Assembly: GCA_002404095.1 (NCBI GenBank)
Contig: DHJA01000170.1
Span: forward strand, 9,597-73,596
DNA from: Planctomycetaceae bacterium UBA4732
GTDB lineage: Bacteria; Planctomycetota; Planctomycetia; Gemmatales; Gemmataceae
Direction of reading: 5' to 3'
Length of the DNA stretch: 64,000 nucleotides
Below, in pieces: positions 27,419-36,272 of the stretch. Under the pieces are notes generated by a model that did no database searches, was not told where the DNA came from, and saw only the letters and a program-made list of their open reading frames with translations. A program made the position numbers and the translations under genes. The stretch's first letter is position 1. Each line of letters begins with the position of its first letter.

Positions 27419-27810
27419 GTACGTCAATCCACCTTACTCTGCCGCTACAACTGACGGATGCTTCAGGGGCCATCGGCACATTCCTCCCAGAGGCCAAGCT
27501 GCGGGAACTATTGGCCGAACGCGACTCCTTGCGCTTGGCCTTGCACGAAGCTCGGCAGGAATTGGAGCAGTTGCGGCAGCATGCTGAAGAATCCCAGCGA
27601 CTGGTGAACGCGCTGAAGGCCGAGAGAGACGACTACGAGAGGGCGCTCACCGCGGCGGTGCGTAATCAGTTCGACTTCGACGAGGGGAGGGCATTGGCAC
27701 TGGTCGCCGAGGCGGAGAGGAGTGGCGTGGACGCCGCCGAGGTTTTGCGTCAGGTCGAAGCGATTTGCGAATCGGATTCATTGTCCGTAGTGGTTGGTAC
27801 TCAAGGGTGA
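27415..27810 (+). CDS. Coiled-coil hypothetical protein
   Basis: 131 residues. A coiled-coil stretch (about 20-75: LRELLAERDSLRLALHEARQ...LEQLRQHAEESQRLVNALKA) follows a short polar N-terminus and leads to an acidic C-terminal region. No signal peptide. GAAAGAGGTAA precedes the ATG at 27415. The stop is eight bases before the next gene's GTG, so the two are probably cotranscribed. Function unknown. Confidence 0.65.
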   Translation: MSTSIHLTLPLQLTDASGAIGTFLPEAKLRELLAERDSLRLALHEARQELEQLRQHAEESQRLVNALKAERDDYERALTAAVRNQFDFDEGRALALVAEAERSGVDAAEVLRQVEAICESDSLSVVVGTQG

Positions 27811-27818
27811 GGTGCGGA

Positions 27819-28724
27819 GTGAACTATTCTGAACAGCCTCCCTCGAAACAATGGGCAGCCTTGAAGTACAGGGGAGAAAAATTTGCGGAGGTCTGGTTCA
27901 AACCCGATGGCGAGCCTTTCGCTCTGACGTTTCGCATCCCCCAGAGAAGTTTTCAAATTCCTGACATGGGTCAACTATTGACGACGAAAAACCTTCTAGG
28001 CGCCGTGGGCGTAGCGACGGAGGAGGTTGAATCATGGCGGTACGAAGGCACCTCCCATTCCGGCATGAACGAATCCAATTCCGAGCTTAGTCGTCCCCTC
28101 CCGCCGTCCCCGCAAGACGTTGCCCACCTGAATGTTCGGGTCAGCCTGAAGCCGCCGCCCCAGACTGTTGCTCCCGATGAGAGCAGTGAGCCGGAGTTTC
28201 CCGAGGCAAAGCGGCAAGAACTCGAGGCCCGTTGGAAGACCATCCTGGACTTGGAAACGAGCATGGAGACGTTACGCATAAGTATGGAAGGCCTTCGGGC
28301 GGAAATGGAAGCCTCGACGAGGAAGACGTTGACATCGGAAGAAAAAGTACATGCCCTGAACTCGGACGTGGCTCAATGGAACAAGGGAAAAAGCCGCGTT
28401 CTTTATGCCCTGCCGAAGGTGAGAGAGTTTATCCATCGTTCCACCTGGGCGGCGGGCACACCTGAACGGAAGAAGCTGGAGGAGTTCTTCAAGCACCACA
28501 TTCGATCTCGGAACCCTGTTCCTCAGATGGATAACGTGGCAGACCAGCTGGACAACTTGTTAAGAGACCGGCAGGTTTTATCCGCGCACGGTGTATCGAC
28601 CTACCAGGAATGCAAGAGTATCTCCGTGGATATTCAGGGGGTCTTTAGGACGCTTCAGAGCAATGCAGCTGCGAATGCAATCAAAAAAAGGAACGAAGCC
28701 GGTGCAAGAGGCAAGTTTTTCTAG
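27819..28724 (+). CDS. Hypothetical protein with coiled coil
   Basis: About 301 residues starting with GTG at 27819 (NYSEQPPSKQWAALKYRGEK); a longer in-frame start at 27765 would overlap the previous gene. The N-terminal ~80 residues look like a small beta-rich domain (KFAEVWFKPDGEPFALTFRI). A Pro-rich linker, a coiled-coil segment (about 130-190) and a helical C-terminal domain with FIHRSTWAAGTPERKKLEEF follow. No family recognised. Less GC-rich and with different codon taste than the surrounding PSD and WD40 genes, which hints at transfer. Confidence 0.65.
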   Translation: MNYSEQPPSKQWAALKYRGEKFAEVWFKPDGEPFALTFRIPQRSFQIPDMGQLLTTKNLLGAVGVATEEVESWRYEGTSHSGMNESNSELSRPLPPSPQDVAHLNVRVSLKPPPQTVAPDESSEPEFPEAKRQELEARWKTILDLETSMETLRISMEGLRAEMEASTRKTLTSEEKVHALNSDVAQWNKGKSRVLYALPKVREFIHRSTWAAGTPERKKLEEFFKHHIRSRNPVPQMDNVADQLDNLLRDRQVLSAHGVSTYQECKSISVDIQGVFRTLQSNAAANAIKKRNEAGARGKFF

Positions 28725-28768
28725 CAAACGCCGCCCGCGTCCCTGATCTCCTTACACGAGGAAACCCA

Positions 28769-29767
28769 ATGCGTGGTTGGCCGATTCCGTGCGCGATCCT
28801 GACGGCCGCCCTGTTGGCAACGCCCGTGATCGCCGAGAACAAGTTCGACGAATCGCTCCGCCGCTTCCAGATCAAGGAAAACACCAACACCGTCATGGCC
28901 GTGGCGATTTCTCCTGACGGCAAGACGTTGGCCACGGCCGGCAAGGACAGGTCGATCCGCTTCTTCGACCTCGCTGCGGGGACGCGGACAAATATCATCC
29001 GTCATGTGTCTGATATTTGGTCGTTGGCTTACAGCGGCGACGGCAAGACCTTGGCCGCGTCCGACGGCGATAAGAACGTAATCCTTTGGGACGCCGATAC
29101 GCTGAAAGAGAAAGCGACGATAGGCGGCTTTGAGACGCCAGTCGCCATGCTGGCGCTGTCGCCGGACGGATCGCTGCTGGCGACGTTCGAGGACGGCACC
29201 CAGAACGCCCGCATCTGGGAGACGGCGCCGGCCAAGGTGCGCGCGGTGCTGGAAGGGCACGGCGACAAGATCAACAGCATCGCGTTTTCGCCCGACGGCA
29301 AGCACGTCGCCACGGCGAGCGGCGATGAGACGATTCGCCTATGGGAGACGACGGCCGGGATGCCGGGCCGTCCGCTGCGCGGCCACGACGGCCCGGTGTT
29401 TCTGGCGGTCTTCTCGCCGGACGGCAAGACCTTGCTCTCGGCCGGCACACGCGACAAGACCGTCCGACTATGGGATCTGGCGACGTACAAGGTGAAGTCA
29501 GTAATCGATGGCCACGAGGACGAGGTGCGGTTCGTCGGCTTCGGAGCCAAGGGGACGATTGTGTCACTGAGCAAAGAAGGCGTCGTAAAGCTGTGGGACG
29601 CTGACGGCAAGGAAACGGCGTCGTTTCTGGGGGAATCGGAAGCCGGAGGTGAACTGCCTCCCTACGCGACGAGCGTGGCGCTCAGCCCCGACGGCAAGAC
29701 GTTGGTGGTGGGGCATGATGAGGTTGTGGATGTGTGGGATCTGACAAAGGTGATGGCGGAGAAGTGA
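28769..29767 (+). CDS. Exported WD40 repeat protein
   Basis: 332 residues with a signal peptide (MRGWPIPCAILTAALLATPVIA). Seven WD40 blades follow, e.g. VAISPDGKTLATAGKDRSI, GHGDKINSIAFSPDGKHVAT, LRGHDGPVFLAVFSPDGKTL and VIDGHEDEVRFVGF. The length equals a single complete propeller with nothing else. GAGGA precedes the ATG. A periplasmic binding scaffold is likely. Downstream, 18 bases later, begins a truncated DUF4058 gene with its own ribosome site. Confidence 0.9.
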   Translation: MRGWPIPCAILTAALLATPVIAENKFDESLRRFQIKENTNTVMAVAISPDGKTLATAGKDRSIRFFDLAAGTRTNIIRHVSDIWSLAYSGDGKTLAASDGDKNVILWDADTLKEKATIGGFETPVAMLALSPDGSLLATFEDGTQNARIWETAPAKVRAVLEGHGDKINSIAFSPDGKHVATASGDETIRLWETTAGMPGRPLRGHDGPVFLAVFSPDGKTLLSAGTRDKTVRLWDLATYKVKSVIDGHEDEVRFVGFGAKGTIVSLSKEGVVKLWDADGKETASFLGESEAGGELPPYATSVALSPDGKTLVVGHDEVVDVWDLTKVMAEK

Positions 29768-29784
29768 CAGGAAAGGAGGCTAAC

Positions 29785-29886
29785 ATGGCATTGCACGACC
29801 ATTTTCACGCGCCGCTGAAGGGGCGCCGCCATTGGAGTTCCTTTCACGCCGCATCGGCCACTTACATCGCAGGAGGATTGCAAAGT
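29785..29886 (+). pseudogene. DUF4058 gene truncated after about 33 codons
   Basis: AAGGAGG and an ATG at 29785 begin a clear DUF4058 N-terminus (ALHDHFHAPLKGRRHWSSFH, then AASATYIA), matching the intact gene at 3817-4542. After about codon 33 the family pattern stops, and transposase-like sequence on the other strand begins soon after. The gene was cut off, probably by that element. Confidence 0.7.
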
Positions 29887-29918
29887 CACAATTTCTTTCC
29901 GGCCATGCGGTCAATGGC

Positions 29919-30218
29919 TTACTCGACATCCCAGGCCAAAGCGTCAGTGCGTGCCCGCAGCGGCCAGACGTCCTCCGGGTCGGCGCTCCCCCGCAGCACC
30001 GTCACGACCGCCTTGAGCAGCACGGCGAGAGCATCAATGCCACCCTCGCCCGCGTGCTGTAGTGCCGGTCTGAAGTGCAAGCCGTTTTCCACCTGGCAGT
30101 GGCCGCGTACCGCCGCCAACAGGTCATCGGGCGTCACCCGGCCCGGGTCCGAACTGGCCGCGAAGTAGCGAGTCTCCGCCTTGGGATCGGCCCCGGCGAC
30201 GCGCGTCTCGCTGTCCAC
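29919..30218 (-). mobile_element. Remnant of a transposase C-terminus (ISAs1/IS4-like)
   Basis: A 99-residue frame contains ETRYFAASSD, DDLLAAVRGHCQVENGLHFR and LLKAVVTVLRG. This is the pattern RGHWxIEN.LH with flanking segments of the C-terminal DDE domain of ISAs1/IS4-type transposases, including the Glu of that motif. No catalytic N-terminal part or inverted repeats are visible. Related sequence upstream (to about 30300) continues in another frame. A dead fragment of an insertion sequence; exact family uncertain. Confidence 0.55.
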
Positions 30219-30413
30219 GTGGACCAGGAGCAGAGCGCCGCGACGCGGGTCAGGGTGGTGGCGTGGGGGGCGTGGTGGCGGATGTGCTGGACATGGGAAT
30301 CCTTCCGAGTGTGAAACAACCCAGTTGTGTCAAGTCAACAGGATAACAGACAAAATGGACTTTGCAATCGTCCTGCGGGACGAGCTTGGCGGCACGCCTT
30401 CTGGTAGCGTCTC

Positions 30414-31718
30414 TTACAACATCTCCAATCCGCGCATCGTGCCGGCGCCGCTGGAGAACCCGCCGGCTTCGATGCCAAGTCGCTGGAGCAGAGAGACATG
30501 GAGGTTTGTGAGCGGGTAGTTTTTCTTGAGGTCAAAGGCGAGATGCTGGCCGTGCTTGAAGCCGCCGCCGACGAGCAGCGCGGGCAGGTTGTCAGTCGAG
30601 TGGGCGTTGGCGCTGCCCATGTTCGCGCCGTATAGCACGGCCGTGCGGTCGAGCAAGCTGACGCCCTGCTCGGAGACGCCGCGTAAGCCGGTGAGGAATA
30701 CGGCGAAGTCGTGGAACTGCGCTTCCTCAATGAGGCGCAGCTCGCTCATTTTCTCCGGGCGGTGTCCGTGGTGCGTGAGTTCGTGCGTGTTGGATTTCAC
30801 GCCAGGAATGGTGCGCGGGGTGACGCTGGCGAGGCTAACGGCAATGGTGACGATGCGGGTGCTGTCGGTTTCCAGCGCGAGGCGTACAAGGTCGAACATC
30901 ACGCGGTCGTTTTTCGGCAGGTCATTGCGGTCGCTGATTTCTTCCGGCTTGGCGGCGGCGACTTTGGGCTTGGGTTTGCCGATCCAGCCTTCCGCCGTGG
31001 CGAGACGGCGCTCCAACTCACGCACGCTGGTGAAATACTGGTCCAGCCGCTCACGGTCCGCCGCGCCGACTTGGCGTTCCAGGCGGCTGGCTCTCTCGCG
31101 CAAGCTATCGAGCAGGCTGCGGTCGTCCTTGAGACGCTGCACGGCGCTAGCTTTGGCCTCCGGCGTGTCTTCGACAAAGAGCTGTTGGTAGAGCTTCACC
31201 GGGCTTGTCACCGGCGGGATCATCGAGCCGCTGCGCGTCCAGGAAAGACTGAGGTTATCCGAGCCGATCATGAGAGTGAGCGAGGCAAGGCGCGTGTCTC
31301 CGCCCACTTTTTCGGCCATGACCTGATCGAGCGAGATGCTGTTGCGAAAGGTTCCGCGACTAGCGCCGGGCGCGCCCGTGAGGAAAGATTTTTCCGAGGC
31401 ATGGCCGCCGTCCACGCCGGGCAGCGACACGCCAGAGAAGACCGTCATGTCGGCGCGATGCTCCTTGAGAATGTCAAGATACGGCGTACTCTCATAGTCG
31501 CGGCCGGCGTTCTTTGGAAAAAAATACTCCGGCAGGATGCCCATGTTCGTCATCATGCCCACGAAGCGGCGCGGCGGCGCGGGCGCTTGCGCGCCCCGTA
31601 CCCGCGCGAAGGCGGGGACCATCGCCTCAAGCCAGGGCAAGGCGAGGGCCACGCCGGCGCCTTTCAAAAACCTGCGGCGGTCGAGCGTGCGGGTGACGGC
31701 GTTGTATGGGGTGTTCAT
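30414..31718 (-). CDS. DUF1552 domain-containing protein
   Basis: 434 residues with a Tat-type signal (DRRRFLKGAGVALALPWLEA). The DUF1552 core follows: RFVGMMTNMGILPEYFFPK, MTVFSGVSLPGVDGGHASEK, FLTGAPGAS, NSISLDQVMAEKVG and, late, ELTHHGHRPEKMSELRLIEE. Exported folded. It lies 12 bases after the DUF1592 gene and is its standard partner in planctomycetes. Activity is unknown; the fold is related to the DUF1501/alkaline phosphatase group. Confidence 0.92.
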   Translation of the reverse strand: MNTPYNAVTRTLDRRRFLKGAGVALALPWLEAMVPAFARVRGAQAPAPPRRFVGMMTNMGILPEYFFPKNAGRDYESTPYLDILKEHRADMTVFSGVSLPGVDGGHASEKSFLTGAPGASRGTFRNSISLDQVMAEKVGGDTRLASLTLMIGSDNLSLSWTRSGSMIPPVTSPVKLYQQLFVEDTPEAKASAVQRLKDDRSLLDSLRERASRLERQVGAADRERLDQYFTSVRELERRLATAEGWIGKPKPKVAAAKPEEISDRNDLPKNDRVMFDLVRLALETDSTRIVTIAVSLASVTPRTIPGVKSNTHELTHHGHRPEKMSELRLIEEAQFHDFAVFLTGLRGVSEQGVSLLDRTAVLYGANMGSANAHSTDNLPALLVGGGFKHGQHLAFDLKKNYPLTNLHVSLLQRLGIEAGGFSSGAGTMRGLEML

Positions 31719-31730
31719 GGCAGTGTTCTA

Positions 31731-34406
31731 CTATTTGTGGGTGAAAAGTTCACTTTGTACGACTTCCACGAGCAGTGTGCGCAGGCCGTAGTTTTTCGCG
31801 GCGGAGTACTTCACGATGCGTTCCACCTCGGCACGATCCGCGAAGCTGATCTCCGCGCCGGTGGCGTAGGTAATGAGCTGGCTGGTGAACGCGCGGGCCA
31901 GCCGCTCCGGGTCGGTGGCGAGGATGGAGCGAAGCTCGTTGACTTCCTTGAAGGCGCGGCCATCGGGCATCTGGCCGGTGCAGTCCACGGCGAGGCCGGA
32001 ATGGTATTCGAGGCGTCTGCCATGAAGGAACTTCGCGGGGTCCACGACGCCTATCGCCCGGTAGTGGTCGCGCCATTCGCCGACCACGTCGAAGCTCTCC
32101 AGCGCGTAGCCATAGCCGTCCATCTTTTGATGGCACCTGGCACAAGTGGCATTGCGTTGGTGCTTGGCGAGCTGCTCGCGAATCGTCGTGGCGCCGCGAG
32201 TGTCCGGCTCCACGCTGCCGGCGTCGGGCGGCGGCGGCGTTGGTACGATGCCGAGCAGTTTGTCCATGACGAAGGCGCCGCGTTTCACGGGCGATGTGGT
32301 CGTGCCATTGGCGGTCGTCTTGAGTATGGCGGCCATCGTGAGGAAGCCGCCGCGCGGACTGTCCGCCGGCAGCGCGACGCGCTGCAAATCCCAGCCGCGC
32401 ACGCCTTCGATTCCGTAAACCCGAGCGAGCGGTTCATTGAGGAAGGCGAAGTCCGACTGCACGAGATGCGTGACGCCGAGATCGCCGCGCAGCAGTTCGG
32501 TGAAGTAAGCCCGCGCTTCCATGAGCATGGCCTCTTGCAGCCACGGCATGAACTCAGGATAGAGCTTCCGGTCGGGCGCTGTGGCGGCGATGTCGCGCAG
32601 CGCGAGCCATTGACCGAGGAAGTTCTCCACGAAACGGGCGGCCTTAGGATCCTTCAACATCCGTTCGGTCTGAGCGCGGAGCACGGCGGGTTGGGCAAGT
32701 TTGCCCGCATCGGCCAGCGTGGAAAGTTCATCATCCGGCAGCGAACTCCAGAGGAAATAGGAGAGTCGCGCGGCCAGCGCGTGGTCATCAAGTTTACCGG
32801 CCGGTTCGCGCAAAAAGAGAAACTCCGGCGAGGTCAACGCCTCACGATAGGCCGTGCGCATGGCGTCCTCAAAGGCCGCGCCCGCGGCGAGTTTCGCCTT
32901 CACTTTCGCGGCGTATTCCTTCACCTCGCCGTCGGTCACGGGACGGCGGAAGGCTTTGCGCAAGAACGTCCGCAGCAGTCGTTCGGCGTCGGCCGACGCA
33001 TCCTTCGTCTGGACATAAACGATGGGTCGCTTCTCGCCGCGCACGCCGTAGATGTCCTTCGGCTCCGAATACGGATTGCCGTTCGGCCAGGTCTGCTGTG
33101 TTGGTTGGGGGATGCCGAGTTCTTTCGTCCACACCTTTACCGGCAGGTCGCCGAACAAGGCGCGGTGGCTCGCGGGCGGCCATTGATCGTTAAAGGGGCC
33201 TTCGATTTCCACCCACTCGACGGCGATGCCGGGCACAGGCCAGAGCGGGCCGGGCACGTCCTTGTTCTTGCCGTTGGCGTAGTCGCGCACGTTCTGCAGC
33301 GACTCGCCGATAATGCGGAGGAAATCATCGTGCGGATGATTCATGCCGCCCCCGCGTTCCAGCCAGGCGGTGACCTCGCGCACCGCGGCTTTGTTTGGCG
33401 GCAAGTCAACGGTTCCGTAGTGTTCGCCCTTTTGAAACACTCCCCAACCCAGCGCCCCGTGACGATCCGTGGGCACGACCTGCTTGCCATCCCAGTCAAA
33501 GCTGTAACCCGATACGCGCAGCCTATACCAGCCGGTGACGTAAGGCTCGATCCTCGTCATCGTGCAGTGGTAGTCCGCGTCCTCATGGCGGAAGAGGCCG
33601 ACGGCCGTGGCCTTCGGCTCCTCATCGCGAATGAGGGGAAAGGCAGGTGATGGCTTGGGAGCGTGTTCAGCAACGAAGGTTTCGTCCCGTTTCATGCCGA
33701 TGAGTCCGATGCCCTCTTTGTTCCCCACCGCCAGCTGTACGGACGGTTCGCATGTCTTGCCGCCCGGCCGTTCGAGGTTGTCCCAGGGACGGTAGCGATA
33801 CTTCAACACGGGCGGCGGTTCCGGCAGCGGACACAGCGCGGCATTCAGCGCCTTGTCCACCGCGGCAAGGTAAGACTCGATGTGGACAAAGGAGATGTCG
33901 AGAGCATCCGCCAGCCGGTCAAAGCCGTGCGCCTTGCCGTCCTCTGGCAGCGAATCCTTGAGCTTCAGCGCCGGCATCGCCAGCAGATCGCGCAGCGAGT
34001 TCTCAAACTCCACTCGGTTTAGCCGCCGCAGCCGCGCGCGGCCGTCGCGCTGCTGCCGGGCGCCGTCGGCGGCGGTGAGTTCCTTAGCCAGCGCGGACAT
34101 CGCGGTATCGAGTTTCTTAGCTTCCGGGCGCGACTTTTTCGCCGGCGGCATCTCGCCGGCGCGCACGCGATCATGCACCTTTACCCACTCGGCAAAGATA
34201 GTCGGGTCGTCAAGTTTTACCGTCAGCGCCGAGAGGTCGAGGCCGCCCTTCTTTGACTCCGCGTCGTGGCAGTCGAAGCAATACATTTCGAGAAACGCCC
34301 GCGTCGGCGGCGGCGGCGGCGCCGCTCGCGCCGCCCCCGGCAATATGACGACGCCCGCGAGACAGAGCATCGCGGCTCGGACGGAGGACAGGGAAAACAC
34401 GCTCAT
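31731..34406 (-). CDS. DUF1592 domain-containing cytochrome-like protein
   Basis: About 891 residues from the ATG at 34406, which opens a signal peptide (MSVFSLSSVRAAMLCLAGVV). Order: a heme-type CFDCHD motif (about 45-50), DUF1587 (RLRRLNRVEFENSLRDLL), DUF1595/DUF1592 (RLSYFLWSSLPDDELSTLAD), DUF1588 (RGGFLTMAAILKTTANGTTT) and DUF1585 with CARCHQKMDGYGYALESFD. Two CxxCH-like motifs suggest heme attachment. Exported, paired with DUF1552 downstream. A minus-strand promoter (TTGCAT, 16 bases, TATAAT) lies about 55 bases before the ATG. Confidence 0.92.
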   Translation of the reverse strand: MSVFSLSSVRAAMLCLAGVVILPGAARAAPPPPPTRAFLEMYCFDCHDAESKKGGLDLSALTVKLDDPTIFAEWVKVHDRVRAGEMPPAKKSRPEAKKLDTAMSALAKELTAADGARQQRDGRARLRRLNRVEFENSLRDLLAMPALKLKDSLPEDGKAHGFDRLADALDISFVHIESYLAAVDKALNAALCPLPEPPPVLKYRYRPWDNLERPGGKTCEPSVQLAVGNKEGIGLIGMKRDETFVAEHAPKPSPAFPLIRDEEPKATAVGLFRHEDADYHCTMTRIEPYVTGWYRLRVSGYSFDWDGKQVVPTDRHGALGWGVFQKGEHYGTVDLPPNKAAVREVTAWLERGGGMNHPHDDFLRIIGESLQNVRDYANGKNKDVPGPLWPVPGIAVEWVEIEGPFNDQWPPASHRALFGDLPVKVWTKELGIPQPTQQTWPNGNPYSEPKDIYGVRGEKRPIVYVQTKDASADAERLLRTFLRKAFRRPVTDGEVKEYAAKVKAKLAAGAAFEDAMRTAYREALTSPEFLFLREPAGKLDDHALAARLSYFLWSSLPDDELSTLADAGKLAQPAVLRAQTERMLKDPKAARFVENFLGQWLALRDIAATAPDRKLYPEFMPWLQEAMLMEARAYFTELLRGDLGVTHLVQSDFAFLNEPLARVYGIEGVRGWDLQRVALPADSPRGGFLTMAAILKTTANGTTTSPVKRGAFVMDKLLGIVPTPPPPDAGSVEPDTRGATTIREQLAKHQRNATCARCHQKMDGYGYALESFDVVGEWRDHYRAIGVVDPAKFLHGRRLEYHSGLAVDCTGQMPDGRAFKEVNELRSILATDPERLARAFTSQLITYATGAEISFADRAEVERIVKYSAAKNYGLRTLLVEVVQSELFTHK

Positions 34407-34460
34407 CGTGGTGCGTCTCTTCACGGTTGGCTGGGGCGGTATTGCAGGTAGGCCAAATAG

Positions 34461-34488
34461 ATTATAACCTGTCGCCTGCCGCATGCAA
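34461..34488 (-). promoter_or_regulatory. Sigma70-like promoter for DUF1592-DUF1552 operon
   Basis: On the minus strand, TTGCAT (34488-34483), a 16-base spacer, then TATAAT (34466-34461), with the ATG at 34406. This gives a leader of about 50 bases. Confidence 0.55.
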
Positions 34489-34584
34489 CAACCTTTGGCT
34501 CTGTCTGACAATTGGTATTAGCCCAGGAGGGACGGGAAGATCGTCTACAACGCCGACCGCCGATCGCGCGCGCTTTCTCGCAGT

Positions 34585-34590
34585 TATAAT
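34585..34590 (+). promoter_or_regulatory. -10 box upstream of the multicopper oxidase
   Basis: Consensus TATAAT, leader of about 52 bases to the ATG at 34649. The -35 region is poor, which fits an activator-dependent (for example metal-responsive) promoter, but no operator is evident. Confidence 0.4.
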
Positions 34591-34648
34591 GTCAGTGGCT
34601 TGCTAATGAGATTCGGCACATCGTTGGAACTTACGAGGAGACGACCCA

Positions 34649-36208
34649 ATGTCACAGGATACAACCCGTAGAAACTTCTTACGTGGGGCGGCGGCCGCGG
34701 GCCTTCTCGCCGCGGAAGGGCTGCCCACGAGCGCAGCCGAACCTCACCAGGATGCGGATGCCGAATACCCCCGCGATCATCCTGGCGTCGGCGGCCCCGT
34801 GGGCAGCGCCACGGATCGCGGCAAGCTCGTGGCCGGCTTCCGCAAGGCGGGTGACCCGCCCGTCCCAGTCGTGACTCCCGATCTGGAGAAGCTCCCCTTC
34901 GAGCTGATCGACGGCGTCAAGGAGTTCCACCTGCACGCCATGCACACCCGCCGCGAGTTCCTGCCCGGGGCGTGGATGGATGTGTGGGGTTACAACGACC
35001 TGTGCCCCGGTCCCACCATCGAAGTGACCGAAGGCGACCGTGTGCGGATCGTCATGCACAATATGCTGCCGGAATCCACAATCTTGCACATCCACGGCCT
35101 CGAAGGCCCCAACCGCATCGATGGCGTTCACGGCGTCACTCAAGAGGCGGTCCCTCCCGGCGGCAAGGCCGTCTACGAGTTCACCCTGCGCCAGAACGGT
35201 ACGCTCTTCTACCATTCGCACGGCCCCATGCAGGAAGGCTTGGGCATGACCGGCCTGTTCATCGTCCACCCCAAGGAGGCGTACCAGCCTGCGGTGGACC
35301 ATGACTTCGCCCTGACGATTCAGGAATGGGCGATCATGCCGCAAAGCACCATCCCCAACGTTACCTCGATGGAATTCAACTGGTTCACTCTGAACGGCCG
35401 GTCGGCCCCGTACATCACGCCGCTGCTCGTGCGGCTCGGCAGCCGCGTTCGCATCCGCTTTGTGAACATGAGTCCGATTGACCACCACCCGATGCACTTG
35501 CACGGCCATACCTTTTGGATCACCGGGACCGAGGGCGGCAGGATACCCGAGACGGCCTGGATGCCGAGCAACAACGTGCTGGTGGCCGTGGCCCAGGCCC
35601 GTGAGATCGAGTTTATCGCCAACAACCCTGGCGATTGGGTGCTGCACTGCCATATGTTCCACCACATGATGAACCACATGGCCGTGATGGTCGGGCCGAT
35701 GGCCATGCAGATGGGCGGCATGCCGGCCGGGAGCAACGCCCAGGCGGGCATGGGCATGACCCAGGGCGGCCCGGCCCTGTCGAAGGAGAACGGCGCGAGT
35801 ATAGGGCGCGGCATGGGCGAAAACACCAGCAACGAGCGGGCGGTGATGACCGGCATGATGAAGATGGACGCCCCCGGCGACCACAAGGGACACGACATGA
35901 AAGACATGCCGGGTATGAAAGACATGCCCGGCATGGATATGTCGGGGAAGTCCGTGCCGGGCTATCCGGCGGACATGATGGACATGCCGATGCCGTATTC
36001 GGCGGCCGACCTCAAGAAGCTGAACAAACCGGAGACGCGTGGGATGCGTCGCAACTGGTTCCACGGCGTCGAGGCGTTGCACACCATCGTCCGGGTGCTG
36101 CCGGCTGAGTTGTACGACAAGGTCGTGTCGGGGAAAGGCGACGTGGCGCCCGGCGCCAGCGTGCCCGGCGGCGGCGAAGGAGAGATGCCGGGAATGCACC
36201 ATCACTGA
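34649..36208 (+). CDS. Multicopper oxidase, Tat-exported, Met-rich
   Basis: 519 residues. Twin-Arg signal TTRRNFLRGAAAAGLLAAE. Copper ligands lie in HIHG (about 151), FYHSHGPMQ (about 190), HPMHLHGHTFW (about 281) and HCHMFHHMMNHM (about 331), the normal order for type 1/2/3 copper. After the last site comes a Met/His-rich tail (GHDMKDMPGMKDMPGMDMSG), as in copper-resistance oxidases such as CopA/PcoA. Likely oxidises Cu(I) in the periplasm. First gene of the metal island, with GAGGAG before the ATG. Confidence 0.92.
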   Translation: MSQDTTRRNFLRGAAAAGLLAAEGLPTSAAEPHQDADAEYPRDHPGVGGPVGSATDRGKLVAGFRKAGDPPVPVVTPDLEKLPFELIDGVKEFHLHAMHTRREFLPGAWMDVWGYNDLCPGPTIEVTEGDRVRIVMHNMLPESTILHIHGLEGPNRIDGVHGVTQEAVPPGGKAVYEFTLRQNGTLFYHSHGPMQEGLGMTGLFIVHPKEAYQPAVDHDFALTIQEWAIMPQSTIPNVTSMEFNWFTLNGRSAPYITPLLVRLGSRVRIRFVNMSPIDHHPMHLHGHTFWITGTEGGRIPETAWMPSNNVLVAVAQAREIEFIANNPGDWVLHCHMFHHMMNHMAVMVGPMAMQMGGMPAGSNAQAGMGMTQGGPALSKENGASIGRGMGENTSNERAVMTGMMKMDAPGDHKGHDMKDMPGMKDMPGMDMSGKSVPGYPADMMDMPMPYSAADLKKLNKPETRGMRRNWFHGVEALHTIVRVLPAELYDKVVSGKGDVAPGASVPGGGEGEMPGMHHH

Positions 36209-36212
36209 TGCA

Positions 36213-36259
36213 CTTAACCCGAAGCGCAAGCGAGGTTAAGACAGAATCCCTCGCTTGCG
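36213..36259. repeat. Decayed palindromic element, family 3
   Basis: Just after the multicopper oxidase stop. CTTAACC (36213-36219) pairs with GGTTAAG (36234-36240), and CGCAAGCGAGG (36225-36235) pairs with CCTCGCTTGCG (36249-36259). The arm sequence GCGCAAGCGAGG is that of the element at 15900. Confidence 0.6.
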
Positions 36260-36272
36260 TGTGCAAGCCCTC

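Noticed and set aside
30711-33650. 979-codon open frame on the plus strand
   Set aside because: It lies antisense to the DUF1552 and DUF1592 genes, which have clear domains and signals. Long antisense frames are expected from the GC-rich codon pattern.
34679-36229. 516-codon minus-strand frame
   Set aside because: Complement of the multicopper oxidase; composition rich in His and Arg from reverse codons, no family features.
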